Counted from the first letter of the stretch, positions 1-12,055 are shown. The stretch is DNA of 64,000 nucleotides from Zygnema cylindricum (GCA_037447655.1 JBBHKE010003048.1:212036-276035); one strand, 5' to 3'. Numbers and translations are program-made. Notes: generated by a model from the sequence alone, not told the origin.

Positions 1-33
1 TTCCCTCCCTCCCTCCCTCCCTCCCTCCCTCCC
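1..33. repeat. (CCCT)n microsatellite
   Basis: Tandem CCCT units at the very left edge of the window, continuing into C/T-rich sequence up to about 70. This lies inside, or downstream of, the last visible intron of the minus-strand GMP synthase gene. Confidence 0.9.
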
Positions 34-267
34 CCATCTGTGTGTCTCTCTTTGTCTGTCTCTCTCTCCCTTGTCTACCCACCTGTCTCAGCGTGTCGAG
101 AGCTCCATCTAGGCACACATCTCCCAACACCCTCACTGCCAGCCCCGGACCAGGGAAAGGATGGCGTTTAAGAAACCCGGTGGGAACATTCAACAGTGCT
201 CCAATTTTCCTTACCTGCACCCCCAAACCATGACTCCAAACGGCCACATGAGCCCATGCGCAAAACC

Positions 268-432
268 ACAATGAAGGGAGAGGGAGAGGGACGAGGAGAG
301 GGAGAGGAAGGGAAAGGAGAGGAAGGGAGAGGGAGAGGAAGGGAGAGGGAGAGAAAGGTAGAAAGAAAGAGGGGTAGAGAGAGGGAGAGAGAGAGAGAGG
401 GCGAGGGAGAGGGCGAGAGAGAGAAAGAGATC
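268..432. repeat. GA-rich low-complexity tract
   Basis: About 165 bp, almost purely purine on the plus strand (GGGAGA and GAGAGA units). It lies inside the third visible intron of GMP synthase, so it reads as polypyrimidine on the sense strand. The long open frames on both strands here are by-products of the repeat. Confidence 0.85.
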
Positions 433-906
433 GCTCGGCTTTTACTTCCTTCTATAACTCTGGTGAAAAAAAAGAGGGCTGATCTGGCAATACTCATCTT
501 TTGAGACTCTTAACCTGGATTTGATCCAATGTCCTAAGTAAAAAGGCGTCAAAAGTTATAAGATGAGACGCATATCAGACTCATTTAGAACGGAAAAACA
601 GTAATACAGGGCTACACTGCCCTTTACTGTTGGTGTTAAACAATTTCCAGGCACTCAAAAGTTCTTTTTTTCATCACATAGTATTCCGATTTTCAGTCGT
701 GACATCACAATTGAAAGGCGAGACTGTTACCTTTCTATTGCAACTCTTACAAAAAAAAAGATACAGCAGTTGACAATAAAGTTAAAGACGATTGAGTGCC
801 CGAAAAATGTCCAAAACTAATAGCCGTAGGCAGTGGACCAGTCTGATAATGGGACGTGACGGAGGTGGGCAGTCTGAGGATGGGAAGAAACATCTTCAAA
901 ACATAC

Positions 907-1464
907 CTCGTCTTTAAATAGCCACTTCAGGGGTTCAACCAACGACAATTTCATATCCTTTGGAAGTCCTCCTACATTATGATGACTCTTAATAGTATGA
1001 GAATGTTTGTTCCCACTGCCTGGGGGAGGGCATGACTCGATCACATCAGGATAAAGTGTCCCCTGGACCAAAAACTCGGGCCGTTTTCCCAGTTTTGCCT
1101 CCATCTCCGTCGCAAAATCATCAAAGACGGCGATAAATTCCCCTCCAATAATTTTTCGTTTCCGTTCTGGATCAGTTACACCTTTCAGTTTACTAAGAAA
1201 CCGTTCACTGGCATCAATACATGTAACTGGAAGATGAAGCTCTCTTTCAAATGTGTCCATCACCCGCTCTTTCTCTTGAAACCTGAGGAGAAACCAAAAC
1301 TTTCAGTCAGATGCGAAAGAGTGTGGGAGAGAGAGGGTTTTCTCTGGGAGGGTCAGGGGAGAGAGAGGTTGTCTTTATGATTTTTCCTTAGAACAGGTGG
1401 GGGAGCAGAGGGAGGAAAGCATAGATGCCGTTCACCGCCAAGAAGCTCATCAGGTGAGGAGGGC

Positions 1465-1557
<93 letters not shown>

Positions 1558-2520
1558 GCTGAAAGGAAGATAGAGGGCCTAAGAACAGAGGCTTTCAAAC
1601 ATTCTGTCACCCGACATAACTGCTTGAAATCAAACAGAAATCGGGACATGTGTTCTGTGATTTTCCAACTGACAGTATACTCCTTCACATGTGGGACTAA
1701 AAGTTGTTATTTAGACATTTCATTTCATGCGACCATATGTTGACTAGGAAGATGGGAAAAAAAATTGACTCTTGTTGAACTCTTTATGAATGCTCCGTGC
1801 AATCTATAGCTTCTTCACGGCCATTAATCAAAGACTCATCACCTCGATAAAAATAATATGTACCCGTGTTTAACTTCACCTGTTGCCCATTTCAACCACT
1901 CTCACATGGAACATTAACAAGCAATGGAACAAAGTTTGAAACAAGAAAAACAAAAAAAAAAAACTCTAAAAATTTAAAACTTAAAAATTGGGAAAAGGAA
2001 CCGAGAAGCAAGGCAATGTGTTTGCAAAGATCAAACGTCAAACTATTTTGTACAACAATAAATTATATAATTCACTAATGTAACAAAACAATTAGAAATT
2101 ACCACATAGGTCCGACTACAACCACCCACACCTCCATTTATTTCAATGCTGTAAAAAATTTGTAGAACTAAGTTTAAAAACAGCAGAATCACTAATCTCC
2201 CCTTCAAAATAAGCAAAATTCTCAGTGTTGTAAATTAACAAACTAAGTTGTTCACCGCAAATAGTGAGGACTACTAGTTCAGATGCACAACAATTAAACC
2301 CCTATACCTGAGATAGTATCGACCGACCCAGAACAAGGAGAAGAGCGTCCATATTCACTCTTTTTTGTGGGAAATACATAATATTGTGGACCATTTCAAA
2401 CCAGACTAATTACGACAAATGGTGTACCGTGAAAAGAATCAGCTTCACATGGAAAGGTCTATGCCACATATGACAGTGGGCTCCACATGTAAAACCAATA
2501 ATGAATAATCTTCTATCCCT

Positions 2521-2579
<59 letters not shown>

Positions 2580-3984
2580 TATATATATATAGGCGAACCA
2601 TTAACCTTGCAATTAAGCTTGTGATTGAACTTGCAACTGAACTTGCGATTAAGTTTGCCATTAGAATTGTGATTAAGTTTGCAATTCAATTTCTGATCAA
2701 ACTTACGATTATACTTGCAATTGATTAAACTTGTGATTAAACCTATGATTAAAACTAGCAATTCAAACCGTAGGCAATCACCTGAGAAGTCCATTATCGA
2801 CAAAAACACAATGCAGGCGGTCTCCAATGGCTCGATGGACCATGGTGGCCGCCACAGTGGAGTCCACTCCACCGGAGAGAGCACAAATGGCGTGTTTCTC
2901 CGTTCCCACGGCCGACTTCACCAATTCAATGGCTTCATCCAAAACGTCTTCCATTTTCCAGTCTGCTTTCGCTTTCCCAATGTCAAAAATAAAGCGTTTG
3001 AGGGTTTCCATTCCCAAAGGAGAGTGTGTAACCTAAAACGAGGCACAGTCATGGCACAACAATTCTTTAGCCATATGGGGGCAGCGGAAGTAAGGGACAG
3101 TGGGAGGAGTGGTAGAGAGGGTGCGAAGGGTTTTGAGAGTTTAAAATCTCCAGGGTTTTTGAATTTTAAGCTTAGAAATATAACATTAGGGAGAAGGAAG
3201 GTAGAAAAAAAGGAGAGATTTTAGGGAGCCACCAGCCCTCAGAGTTCAAGAGAAAAAAGTGCCTCAAAACGTACGTAACAAGTTAGGTTTTGAGATAAAA
3301 GGCAATAAACCAAAAACAAAACAAAAAAGAGGAAGAAGAAGAAAAAGAGAGTTTCACAAAAGCCCTTACCTCGGGATGGTACTGAAGTCCGTACAGATGC
3401 TCTTCCGGGTTCTCAATAGCCACAACTGTCCCCTGTTCACTTTTAGCTACCACCTGGAAGCCTCCAGGAAGCTTCACAGCTTCATCTCCATGGCTCATCC
3501 ACACCACCTGTTCTTCCTCTCCCTCTTGTCCGTACAGACTACTACCTTTTACCACCTTCATTTTCATCCTTCCGTACTCCTGTGCTGATGCACGTCTGAC
3601 GTCACCACCTTTTAGCTGAACCAATAACTGCATTCCATAACAAATCCCGAGAACGCTTATTGCATTTTTTTTGGCGTATTCCAAAAACCCCTCTGGTAGA
3701 GTTGGAGAACCCTCTTCGTGTACGGAATTCGGACCGCCTGACAGGATCACTATGCTTGGATGAAGGGCTGTGATTTTATCCAAAGATACGCCAGCTGGCA
3801 AGCTGACGGAGTACACTCCAAGTTCTCGAATCCTGCGAGCGATGAGTTGCGTGTATTGCGAGCCAAAATCCAAAACTAGAACGACTGTCCGTTGGAGAGA
3901 GGGCGTTTCCGGAGTAGTACTGGATGCCACGTGGACTGGCTCCAACGTGGCAGCAAGTATTGCTGACGTGTCAGTTGAACCCAT
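907..3984 (-). CDS. GMPS: GMP synthase (glutamine-hydrolysing), 5' three exons; 3' end outside the window
   Basis: Converts XMP to GMP using ATP and glutamine-derived ammonia, the last step of de novo guanine nucleotide synthesis, expected to be cytosolic. Exons on the minus strand are 3984-3370, 3032-2782 and 1282-907. All junctions are GT-AG with phases 0, 2 and 0, giving 414 residues. Exon 1 is the class I glutamine amidotransferase domain, with catalytic Cys115 in GICYGMQ and His203/Glu205 in QYHPE. Exon 2 holds the ATP-pyrophosphatase P-loop SGGVDS at 258-263. Exon 3 carries the conserved [17 protein letters not shown] and [13 protein letters not shown] blocks. The C-terminal dimerisation part (roughly 120 residues in homologues) is absent, and no matching exon is seen in 1-906, so the gene must continue past the left edge. 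The start is the first ATG before the conserved [10 protein letters not shown]. About 30 extra N-terminal residues look unstructured. Confidence 0.95.
1466..1554. repeat. (GA)n microsatellite
   Basis: About 44 uninterrupted GA units in GMP synthase intron 2, roughly 185 bp upstream (in the sense direction) of the exon 3 acceptor at 1283. It reads (CT)n on the sense strand. Confidence 0.97.
2524..2591. repeat. (TA)n microsatellite
   Basis: About 34 TA units with one AAAT interruption, in GMP synthase intron 2. It directly abuts the 12-bp minisatellite that follows. Confidence 0.97.
2601..2765. repeat. 12-bp imperfect minisatellite
   Basis: About 13 degenerate copies of a 12-bp unit close to TTGCGATTAAAC. 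One copy near 2720 carries extra bases. Because 12 is a multiple of three, it keeps frames open on both strands and creates spurious ORFs with a four-residue period. It lies in GMP synthase intron 2, starting 15-20 bp from the branch of exon 2's donor region at 2781. Confidence 0.8.
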
Positions 3985-4010
3985 TGCGAAACAGGCGTGA
4001 TATCAATGTG

Positions 4011-4057
4011 GAGAGAGAGGGAGAGAGGGAGAGAGAGGGAGAGAGGGAGAGAGCGAG
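4011..4057. repeat. GA microsatellite in the probable 5' leader of GMP synthase
   Basis: GAGAGGGAGA units starting 27 bp upstream of the GMP synthase ATG. On the sense strand this is a CT tract. CT-rich leaders are common in plant housekeeping genes, so it may be part of the 5' UTR or core promoter. That role is inference. Confidence 0.6.
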
Positions 4058-4181
4058 AAACACAGGAAGAGTAATTTTGGAAATCAATAAGAAGAGCTGT
4101 GGGAAACATGTCTTGTTGAGGTTTAGTTAAAAACCGTACAAATTGTTGCATGAGTATCGTACACGACAAATCAGTGAAGTA

Positions 4182-4393
4182 CACCGTGTATCGCCATTGG
4201 TGTTAATGTTTGCCACTTAAAACATCTTTTCTCCGTACACACTTGTCGGATTGTCAATCTCACGGTTGCGATTGAAAGGTATGATTTTCAGCTTCCAATT
4301 GGCGGTCTCAAATTGAAAATTGGACAATTGTGTACGGATAAAATATGTTTTTGAGTGGCGAAAAAAATATTAACACTAATAGCGATACACGGT
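4182..4393. mobile_element. TA-flanked MITE, family E copy 1
   Basis: About 212 bp bounded by TA dinucleotides, with terminal inverted repeats CACCGTGTATCGCCATTGG and its near-complement CTAATAGCGATACACGG. The interior has mirrored blocks around AACATCTTTTCTCCGTACAC. Related copies are at 11777, 18340 and 55632. No coding capacity. Confidence 0.85.
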
Positions 4394-4401
4394 CTACAGT
4401 A

Positions 4402-4652
4402 CAATACAGTACACCGCGAATCGTAATTAGAGTAAATTACTCTAATTCGGTCGCTCGAAATTTCGACTATATCACATCAAATAGAGTAAATGATTCTAAT
4501 TTTTTCATTATGCTATTTAAGGTAAGGTTTAATCGGCGATATATCGCGATAATTTGGTTTTCGATATATCGAAGCGATATATCGATTATCAGGTACCTGA
4601 AATTCGATATTTATCGAATATCGGCAAAAGGTCCTCGATACCCAACACTACT
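4402..4652. mobile_element. Fragments of family B and family C elements
   Basis: 4402-4520 matches the left end of the TA-flanked family B element (TACACCGCGAATCGTAATTA, as at 12822 and 22568). 4521-4652 matches the right half of the hAT-like family C element, ending CGATACCCAACACTA as at 12808 and 30494. The left half of C is missing, so this is a junction of two truncated elements. Confidence 0.7.
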
Positions 4653-4767
4653 GTACAGTACAATACAGTAACGATAGGCATCGTTCAAGTGTACGAAAAC
4701 ATGGGGAACGCTATATGTGATGATATCGTATCATATCGTATTTGAAACGCTATCGCGTGTGCACGTA

Positions 4768-5233
4768 TGTCAGAAGGCAACTATCGGGTACCCTAACCCG
4801 TACCCGACCGTTACCCGATCGCCCGCGTCGGATCCGGAACGGATTCGGGTGCCAAATTTTGGGGGCCGGTCAAGTTCGGGCGGGTGATTCACAAAAAAAA
4901 AAAATCGGGTACGGTCGGGTGAGCAAAAAACGAACAAAATTGAAGGTTTTGTAATGTCCATACTATCCAACAGTATTGTACTTTCTACTCTTGGTATCGT
5001 GGAAGGTATGAGGGAGATGTACCATTAATTTTGTACATATTCGGGTACGGGCGGGTATGGGTAGTCGCGCGAAATCGAGTTTCGGTTAACTTTTATTTTC
5101 ATAAACGCATATCGAGTAACGGTTAACAATTTAGGAGCGTGACATAATCCGGTCGGGTATCGGGTGTTCAGATTTTGAAAAAAAACAAATTGTCGGTTTC
5201 GGGTATCTGAAATTTTGACTTTTGCGACCTCTG
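4768..5233. mobile_element. Family D repeat, copy 1
   Basis: About 465 bp, GGGTAC/CGGGTA-rich, ending ACTTTTGCGACCTCTG. Clear relatives are at 11435-12338 (inverted) and 54172-54660 (same orientation). The shared right end CAGAGGTCGCAAAAGTC (reverse strand) looks like a terminal inverted repeat. I found no convincing target-site duplication. Confidence 0.65.
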
Positions 5234-5280
5234 TCGCGTGTAATAGCGCTTCCAGTTGTTTCTGGCTCTTTGCACAGTTA

Positions 5281-5895
5281 GGGTGGCCTTCCATTAGCGA
5301 AAAAGTGGGGAGTTGTTTACTGAGGGCCGTACTGTTTTGTACATATTCGTACTATTCTTTCTTTTCCAAGGAAAACATATTTACGGGAAAATCTCCAGGG
5401 TTGTAGGCGTAAAATATGACCGTCGGATGCTATTACACTTTTTATCCGAGAGCCACGTCACCAACCTTACAGTCTGTGGCGACCGTGCACAGGGAGGACA
5501 CTTTGCACAGACTTGAACGTGTAAAAATGGGCCGCGTGGAAAAGAAAAAAATATCCTCGATGAGCGCGCGCTTATGTGCGTACACGTCGCATGGACCATG
5601 TGCCTCCGCCAGGGTGGAGGCGAATCCGCCGAAATTATCCCCTCACGCTCCCACCATCAAAGTTTGCCGCCGCCTTTTTGTCGTTGCGTTTTGAAATTTT
5701 GGATAGTACATTATAATGCCCTCTGTACGAGTCAATAAAGTACCCCCGCTGGTACAGATATTGCGTTCAGAGTTTGCATTCGAAGATTCTTTCAAGATTT
5801 TTAGTATCGAATATTAACCTACGTGTTATACCAACCAGAATGAGCCACGCAAATAAGAAGTGGTTTATTGACGCGACCTAATGGAAGGCACGCCC
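5281..5895. mobile_element. Family J non-autonomous element with TTA target duplication, copy 1
   Basis: Terminal inverted repeats GGGTGGCCTTCCATTAG and CTAATGGAAGGCACGCCC, flanked on both sides by TTA (5278-5280 and 5896-5898). A 3-bp T-N-A duplication with GGG ends is typical of PIF/Harbinger-type elements. It is 615 bp with no transposase. A clearly homologous copy is at 15067-15772. Confidence 0.75.
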
Positions 5896-6573
5896 TTAAG
5901 TAAACGTATCCGTACAATTACTGAAACGCCTAATGGAATCCGCCCTTAAACTATGGTAATCGCTTATTAGGATTTTCAGATTACCGTACTGCTTCTGCAT
6001 AATGGGTAGCTCGTCGTTTTGACCATGCGAAAAGACGTGCGGACGGTATTCCGATAGCTCCGTATTATACGCACATCAATTATGAATTTATGATAACGAA
6101 AACACGTATAATAAGTGAAGCGATGGGGCTACCAGAAATAGAGTTTTCACACGTTTTCGCACTTTCTTTCTATGGGATTCGAGTTTTCAGCCAGGGTTCA
6201 ATTTGAATACCGTACAGCAAAATTCGCCACTCAGGGTTAAGCACACAACAGGATTATAGTACTAGGCGATTCCCCTTATTCAAGGTTCCGTGGATTTAGC
6301 AATTGACACCACGTGGTTATAGTTGCTCCTGAAATATAGTTACTCCCCATGAAAAAGTAAAAGGTGAAAAGTTGAAATAATTATTTTTTTATACGCATAT
6401 TAAAATGAAACCCTAATTTAGTTATTCTCATATATTGATTTTGCGTTTTCTGCTACAGTTGATTAGGAACGCAAAGAAATACAATATTCTAATTGTTTCT
6501 CGATTTTTGTCCTTCTTATCCTTTTCAAATTTTGTACATACTTACGCTTGATCAATTAACTTTTGCTGAAGCC
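5896..6573. other. Intergenic region upstream of the 6574 gene
   Basis: No coding region seen. It is AT-rich and should contain the promoter and 5' UTR of the gene starting at 6574. A second CTAATGGAATCCGCCC motif near 5932 resembles the family J terminus and suggests an older remnant. Confidence 0.4.
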
Positions 6574-7956
6574 ATGGATGTAGTTCTTTCACAGAACAGA
6601 CTCGGTTTGGACATTTGCAACCAAGTTGTAGAATGGAAAAATGGAGGCCATAGAAATGTAAGTTTTTCAACAGAAAAATTATTATCTGTAATTCAGGCTG
6701 TTTTGAACTGGACTATAATATTTCAGCTAAAGAATCATTTTTTACAGCTTATCTTACTGCAATTCACACATCTTTTCGACATCTTTTTAATCAAATTTGG
6801 TTGGAGTGTTAACGATTTTGAAGGCATATTTACTGCAGTTAATAATTTTCTAGAATATGATTTTGAGGATTATTCAATTTTAGGTTTAGGTTTACTCAAT
6901 TTGAAAATTTGAGGTTAAGCAGTTTCAAGTTCAAATTTTACTTGATTCCGTAAAATTGACTGCAGTCGACAATTTTCCAGAATATAGGTCTTCTTCGTTC
7001 AGGTTTAGGTTTAGTTGATAGTGAGGATTACTCAGTTTTAGGTTTTGCTTTTCTTAATTCAAAACTTTAAGGTTTACTAAGTTTAGACTTACTTTAATTC
7101 AGTAGAAGTGCAGAATTGGTATGTGTAAAATTGGATATCTAAAATTTTATTCAGTTTACTTGCAGGCTCTGTCTCATGCACGTCACTCCCGAAGCAGTTT
7201 CACTCAGGGCAACATTTGCAATAAAATTGGGAGACAGGCATTGGTGGTAGCAGCGTCAGAAAATGACAAAAATAAACCTGGCAGTGGTAAACAACCTCGC
7301 TCTTTGATTTTTTGTTGCTTAATATAAGAAGAGCTGGAGACAAGGTTATAAAAAAGTATCGATAGCGGAACTATGCTATGGGGATTTACTGCGTTTCTTT
7401 GAGTAATTGTACAACTTTTTGTGATCTTTTGAAGAATTTCTTTATAATTACTCATAAAACGTTACGGAATTGTATCATCAGTCGTGATACTGCTGTTAAT
7501 CCTGATTATATATTTCCTTACATGGAAGAGGGTGTCTCCATGGAGTTGATTCATGTCTTTGGTGTGATCAATTTTAAGAGAAGTCGATCATTTATGAGCA
7601 GTAGCCACTAGGTTGTTGTTTTCATTTTTGTAGAGGCAATAAATCGTCAATGGACTTATTCGTCTTATTTTCTGGCCAATGCAGGCAAAGGGCCCAATGT
7701 TGATTGGGATAAGTCATGGAAATCATTTAAAAGTATTCAGAAGAAGGGACCTTTTCAGTTTATGGAGAAGTATGTGAGCCGATCGCCACAGCAATCGAAC
7801 TTTCCCATGGCAGAAGAATTGGATCCATTTCGACGGACAGAAAAAACAGCTCTGAATTTTTGGACGAATCCCAAGTTCACATATGTTGGATTTGGTGTCA
7901 TTTTCAGCTTGTTCTTGTATATGGTAGTCATAGTTGGGCCGCCTCCCTCTCGCTGA
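6574..7956 (+). CDS. Small plastid-type membrane protein (unknown function), three exons
   Basis: Exons 6574-6657, 7166-7286 and 7685-7956 join with GT-AG junctions in phases 0 and 1 to give 158 residues. The first ~65 residues are basic and Ser/Arg/Asn-rich with no domain, compatible with a plastid transit peptide. A Gly/Lys/Asn linker (NDKNKPGSGKGPNVDWDKSW) follows, then a conserved-looking EELDPFRRTEKTALNFWTNP stretch, then one hydrophobic span near the C-terminus (FTYVGFGVIFSLFLYMVVIV) ending GPPPSR. From memory, this layout resembles small uncharacterised thylakoid-membrane proteins of land plants. I do not assign a name, and the plastid location is inference. The donor AAT|GTAAGT and acceptors TTGCAG and AATGCAG are strong. 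The start is the first ATG in frame upstream of a good donor, and exon 1 is the least certain part. Confidence 0.75.
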
Positions 7957-9371
7957 AGCGACTTATCAGGGTTTTATTGTGGGAAAAACAGTTTTAGGTT
8001 TTTGTAGGCAATTGGAAATACCCAATGTGTACAAAAGAAATGGGGTTATTTGATTGCCAAAAGAAACCTTGTTTTGTTACATATCGTAGGTAGGTTAGAG
8101 TATGATTTTGTGACCTAAGTTTTTCGCCTTTTTTTGTCACAATAAGTTTGGTCATGTTGTCCTTAAGCATGTGCTCATATGTGATTACAAACAATGGTAC
8201 TTTTATGTCCTAGCAATGTTTCAAGTTTGGCGAACGATTCAAATCTCATACACTGTGAAATTAAAAAAGAGAATTCAGTACCTTCAAATTTTGACTGAAC
8301 GGCTCATGTGTTTTGTTTATATTGAAGAGATTACTCCCTAGTTTTCAAATTACATACTAGTTATACAATGTCCTTGCTATTTAATAGTCCAAGGTACTTA
8401 CTGTACCCTGTACCTTGTTGTTACTCTTTGCGTTTGTTGTACACATTAACTAAACATTAACTACCATAGAGCAAACCTGGTACTTCGATACAATATCCGA
8501 CGTTCATGGAAAATGAAATATGATGTGCAACAGTTGTGATTTGTGGGTAAATGCTGATAGGGCTTACAGGAGTGTATTGGTATAAATGAATCGGAGACCT
8601 TTGTATGAGGTTGTAAGTAGTACAAGTATTTCATACGAAATATTGTAGACAGTCACTCAGAGTAGCATAGCAAATTCCAGTAGAATAGCGGTTCTTTTTA
8701 TCATGTGGATATGGTTGAACTATATCCTGCACTATTTTTGGACTCCAAACAAAAAAATAAAATTGAGTCTGAACAACAGTTTAATGACCGGGGAGAGAAA
8801 CACCCGAAGCAACTTGGCTATTTTTCAGCATAAAGGAGAAATGCATATGCACTTCTTGCCTCGTAGGAAACTGCCACAACAACGGAAATAGCTTCAAAAT
8901 CCAACAGAAAAACGGTGGAAAACCAGGATCAAGAGAAATGCAGTATTACACGATATTCATGTTGTAAATTTTTTGAATATGAAGCAAATCAAAGGGTAAA
9001 AGGTCTACTTCTTTAGCGGTGTGACCCGCACCACTTTTTGCAAACAGTTTTAGCAATTTCAGCATTCTGCAGGATATTTTTCGCTAAGGTTCCTTACATT
9101 GGTTCACTAAATAACAAAGTGGTTAGGTCTGGCTTGCAAGGGCTGATAGGAAAGATGGTTTTAATGTCAAAAATGATTTTTGCTGGTTTCTATAGGAACA
9201 ATTGAAGTTGAAGCCATAAAAAAGACAATTGAAAAGAAAAAAACACAGCAATAGGATGCAAGATGAAGTTGACGGTCGATATTTGTTTCGAGGGCAACGT
9301 TTGTAAACGACAATTGCGAAAAGTATATACAATTGGGAGCACGTCAGGTCGCTTTTTCGGTGCGAAGACTA
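7957..9371. other. Intergenic DNA downstream of the 6574 gene
   Basis: About 1.4 kb of AT-rich sequence. No gene, repeat family or RNA gene recognised. The first few hundred bases should include the 3' UTR of the upstream gene. Confidence 0.4.
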
Positions 9372-9582
9372 CACCGCCAATTGTTATTAGCGTGTAAGTT
9401 TTTTTAGCGTATACGAATAGTTAGCGTGGTTTACGCTAATTGGGAATTTGGAAATTTTCGAAGAAATCGTCTATTCTAATTAGGAATTAGGGTTTTTTTA
9501 AATAGTGTGGATAATTATATTTGAGAATAAAAAAAAAAGCGGGACGGAATTAGCGTACACAACGCTAATAACGATTGGCGGT
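9372..9582. mobile_element. TA-flanked MITE, family F copy 1
   Basis: Bounded by TA, with terminal inverted repeats CACCGCCAATTGTTATTAGC and GCTAATAACGATTGGCGGTG. Short and AT-rich with no ORF. Relatives at 14492, 31469 and 26510. Confidence 0.85.
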
Positions 9583-10375
9583 GTAGTGCGTGGGAGCAAT
9601 GACTTTATTGGACTGAATCGTGCGGAAGGACACCGTCGTACGAACGAACGAGAGAGCCAAGTACGGTCGCCGAGGGAGGCCAAGCCTGGCGATGGTGTGA
9701 ATTGAACCGGCGTGAACGTGGAGTGGCAAGCAGAGGTGTAGCCAATAGTCAAGCTCCCAGTAGGAGAGAAAGCGGGCACGTGTAAAGAGAAGCTTCTGTC
9801 GCAGTTCCCGTAAGTTCCCTTAAAAGGACTTCGCGGCATTTCTCGCTTTGCACCGTACGGACGCATCTTTTACGACGCGGATAAATTTTTGGCACCCAAA
9901 ATTTACGTGACAATCGTCCGTAATACAAAAATAGTGTGCCCAATCTTCGTGACACACTCCAGTACACTGTTCGGATACTGTTTTACTTTAAAACCGTACT
10001 GCTGGTGAACAAAAAGCCACGTGTGAGCGGAGAACCACTTTTTAGCGCTGTTTCTGACACCGGAGAACTCGTAGACCATTCCCAGTAGTGTTGGGTATCG
10101 GTTAAATTCATATCGCGATAGTTTCGATATTCGATTATCGAATATCGATCGAGCAGAATACTCGATATATCGTACCGAGACCAACATAAATCATCGCGAT
10201 ATAAAGCATTTATTAAAATTTAATATTTTATATTTCTATATAATATGTAATTTTAGCGAAAAAGACAAATTGTCTGATACGCCACGTACGACGTGATTTT
10301 CGTTCCGTGACTTAAAGGTAGACGCCGCAAAATGTAACCGACAAAAAAGTACTAATTTTGTAATTCATATAATTA

Positions 10376-11359
10376 TGGTACTTTCGCATGTGCTAAAGTT
10401 ACAGTTATTTTCTGTCGTTTTCCTCCATAACTTAGAAAAAAACGAGAAAATCCGCGGCCGTACCAAAAAAATGAAATTGACACCGTACAAGTTGCGTTAC
10501 CTTACAACTTTAAATGTACTACAATTTGTCGTTTTGCACGAAGCAGTTTGTCATCTACCGCATTTCGACCCAATTTCGCGTCCTTCCACGTCTTTCCGAC
10601 TCATCTTCAAACTCTATATAAAACCACCTCGCAAACTCTATATAAAACCACCTCGCAAGGTGATTTTAAATAAAGTTCCACGAGGTAAACGAATAGGCAG
10701 ATGCTGTCGCACTTGCCGGAAGTTTTTTACAATTTTTGAGCGCGGAGTACCCAAAAAAAACCCACCGCACGTTTCCAGCCTGTGCGTGACTTTTTTCCGT
10801 ACAGGGGTCGTGGAGGGGGTTTCGACCAACAGACGCCATTTCGCAAAAGCGAAGTCTGTGAAAGCGCCTCTCTCTCTCTCTCCTTCTCCCACTAACGCGT
10901 CTATCTCACAATTCTTGCAATGAAAAAAGGCAAGAAAAGTATCAAATGAAAGATCTATAAAAAATATTTCTTTTGGCTGTATTTTAGTTTATTTTGGTGG
11001 CAAATAGAGTAAGAACGGACGAAAAAACAAAATCGAGAAACCATGGCGGAATATTTTGGAATTTGTGACGTCGACGCTTTCATAAGTACGCGTGACGTCA
11101 AAATGTCACGAACCCTAAACATCTACAATGTCACAAGTAGCTAGATGTCTACAACCGTCTCTATTTTGTAAACGTCATCAATTGTCGCGAGTTTTGTACG
11201 CGTCTACAATCGTCACAAATTACACCCACGTCTACATCCGTCACAATCTAAAGTTATGATTTCATATCTTTACATACGAATGCTTTAAAAGCTGTACAGA
11301 GAATCTTCGCTAAAAAACAAAGTAACAAGACTAAGTTTCGGTTACATGCGAAAGTACCC
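10376..11359. mobile_element. PIF/Harbinger-like family A element, copy A1
   Basis: 984 bp with ends TGGTACTTTCGCATGTG and ACATGCGAAAGTACCC and a TTA target duplication (10373-10375 and 11360-11362). The interior has a palindromic CACCTCGCAAGGTG core and repeated GTCTACAA...CGTCAC motifs. No transposase. A near-complete inverted-orientation copy lies at 55890-56862. The 182-aa and 84-aa open frames here recur in the other copy but show no recognisable domain. Confidence 0.8.
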
Positions 11360-11723
11360 TTACTTATTTGGGGTATGGTTACATCATGAGGTTTTTGTAA
11401 TAATACGGACAGCAACATTTATGTATTACAGAGGCAGAGGTCGCAAAAGTCAAAATTTTACATAACCGAAACCGACCATTTTTTTTTTTCAAAATCTGAG
11501 TAACCGACGCCCGAACGGGTTATGTCACGCTCCAAAATTGTTAACCGTTAACCGACCGACGTTTACGAAAATAAAAGTTAACCGAAACTCGATTTCTCGC
11601 GACTAACCGTGCCCGCCCGTAACCGAAGAAGTACAAAATTAACGAATGTACGACGTATGAATAAGCCAAAAATTACGATTTGTTGTGTTCCTTTAGATTT
11701 GCGAAATAAATTGTGTTTACTAA

Positions 11724-12055
11724 CGTGTCAGATTTGCGACGCTTTGTCGCGTTCCCTAAGATTTGCGAAATAAATACACCGTCGGTCGTATTTAGCGTGT
11801 ATGTTTTTTTTGTCTCTTAAACATCTTTTCTCTGTACATACATGTCGGATTGTGGATCCGACGGTTGCGATTGAAAGGTTATATTCTCAACTTACGAATG
11901 GTGGCCTTCAATTGAAAATAGGACAAATGTGTATGGAGATAAGATGTTTTCAGTGGCAAAAAAAACATACACGCTAAATACAATCGACGGTGTAGTGTAC
12001 TACAGTACCGTGTCAGATTTGCGACGCTTTGTCGCGTTCCCTAAGATTTGCGAAA
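11724..12055. repeat. ~49-bp direct repeat flanking a MITE
   Basis: The block beginning GTGTCAGATTTGCGACGC and ending AGATTTGCGAAAT occurs at about 11724-11772 and again at about 12007-12055, on either side of the family E MITE. A shortened third copy starts near 12076. This is far longer than a target duplication, so it predates or accompanies a local tandem duplication. Confidence 0.8.
11777..11992. mobile_element. TA-flanked MITE, family E copy 2
   Basis: Ends CACCGTCGGTCGTATTTAGC and CTAAATACAATCGACGGTG between TA dinucleotides. The interior shares ACATCTTTTCTCTGTACATA and GTGTATGGAGATAAGATGTT with the copy at 4182. Confidence 0.85.

Noticed and set aside
168-504. Overlapping ~100-codon frames on both strands
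   Set aside because: Low-complexity GA/CT repeat inside a GMP synthase intron.
2410-2884. Tyr-Ile repeat frames around the TA tract
   Set aside because: Translation of (TA)n and the 12-bp minisatellite; not protein-like.
10375-10923. 182-codon frame in a family A element
   Set aside because: No transposase or other motif, and the corresponding copy at 55890-56862 has different frame breaks, so conservation is at the DNA level only.
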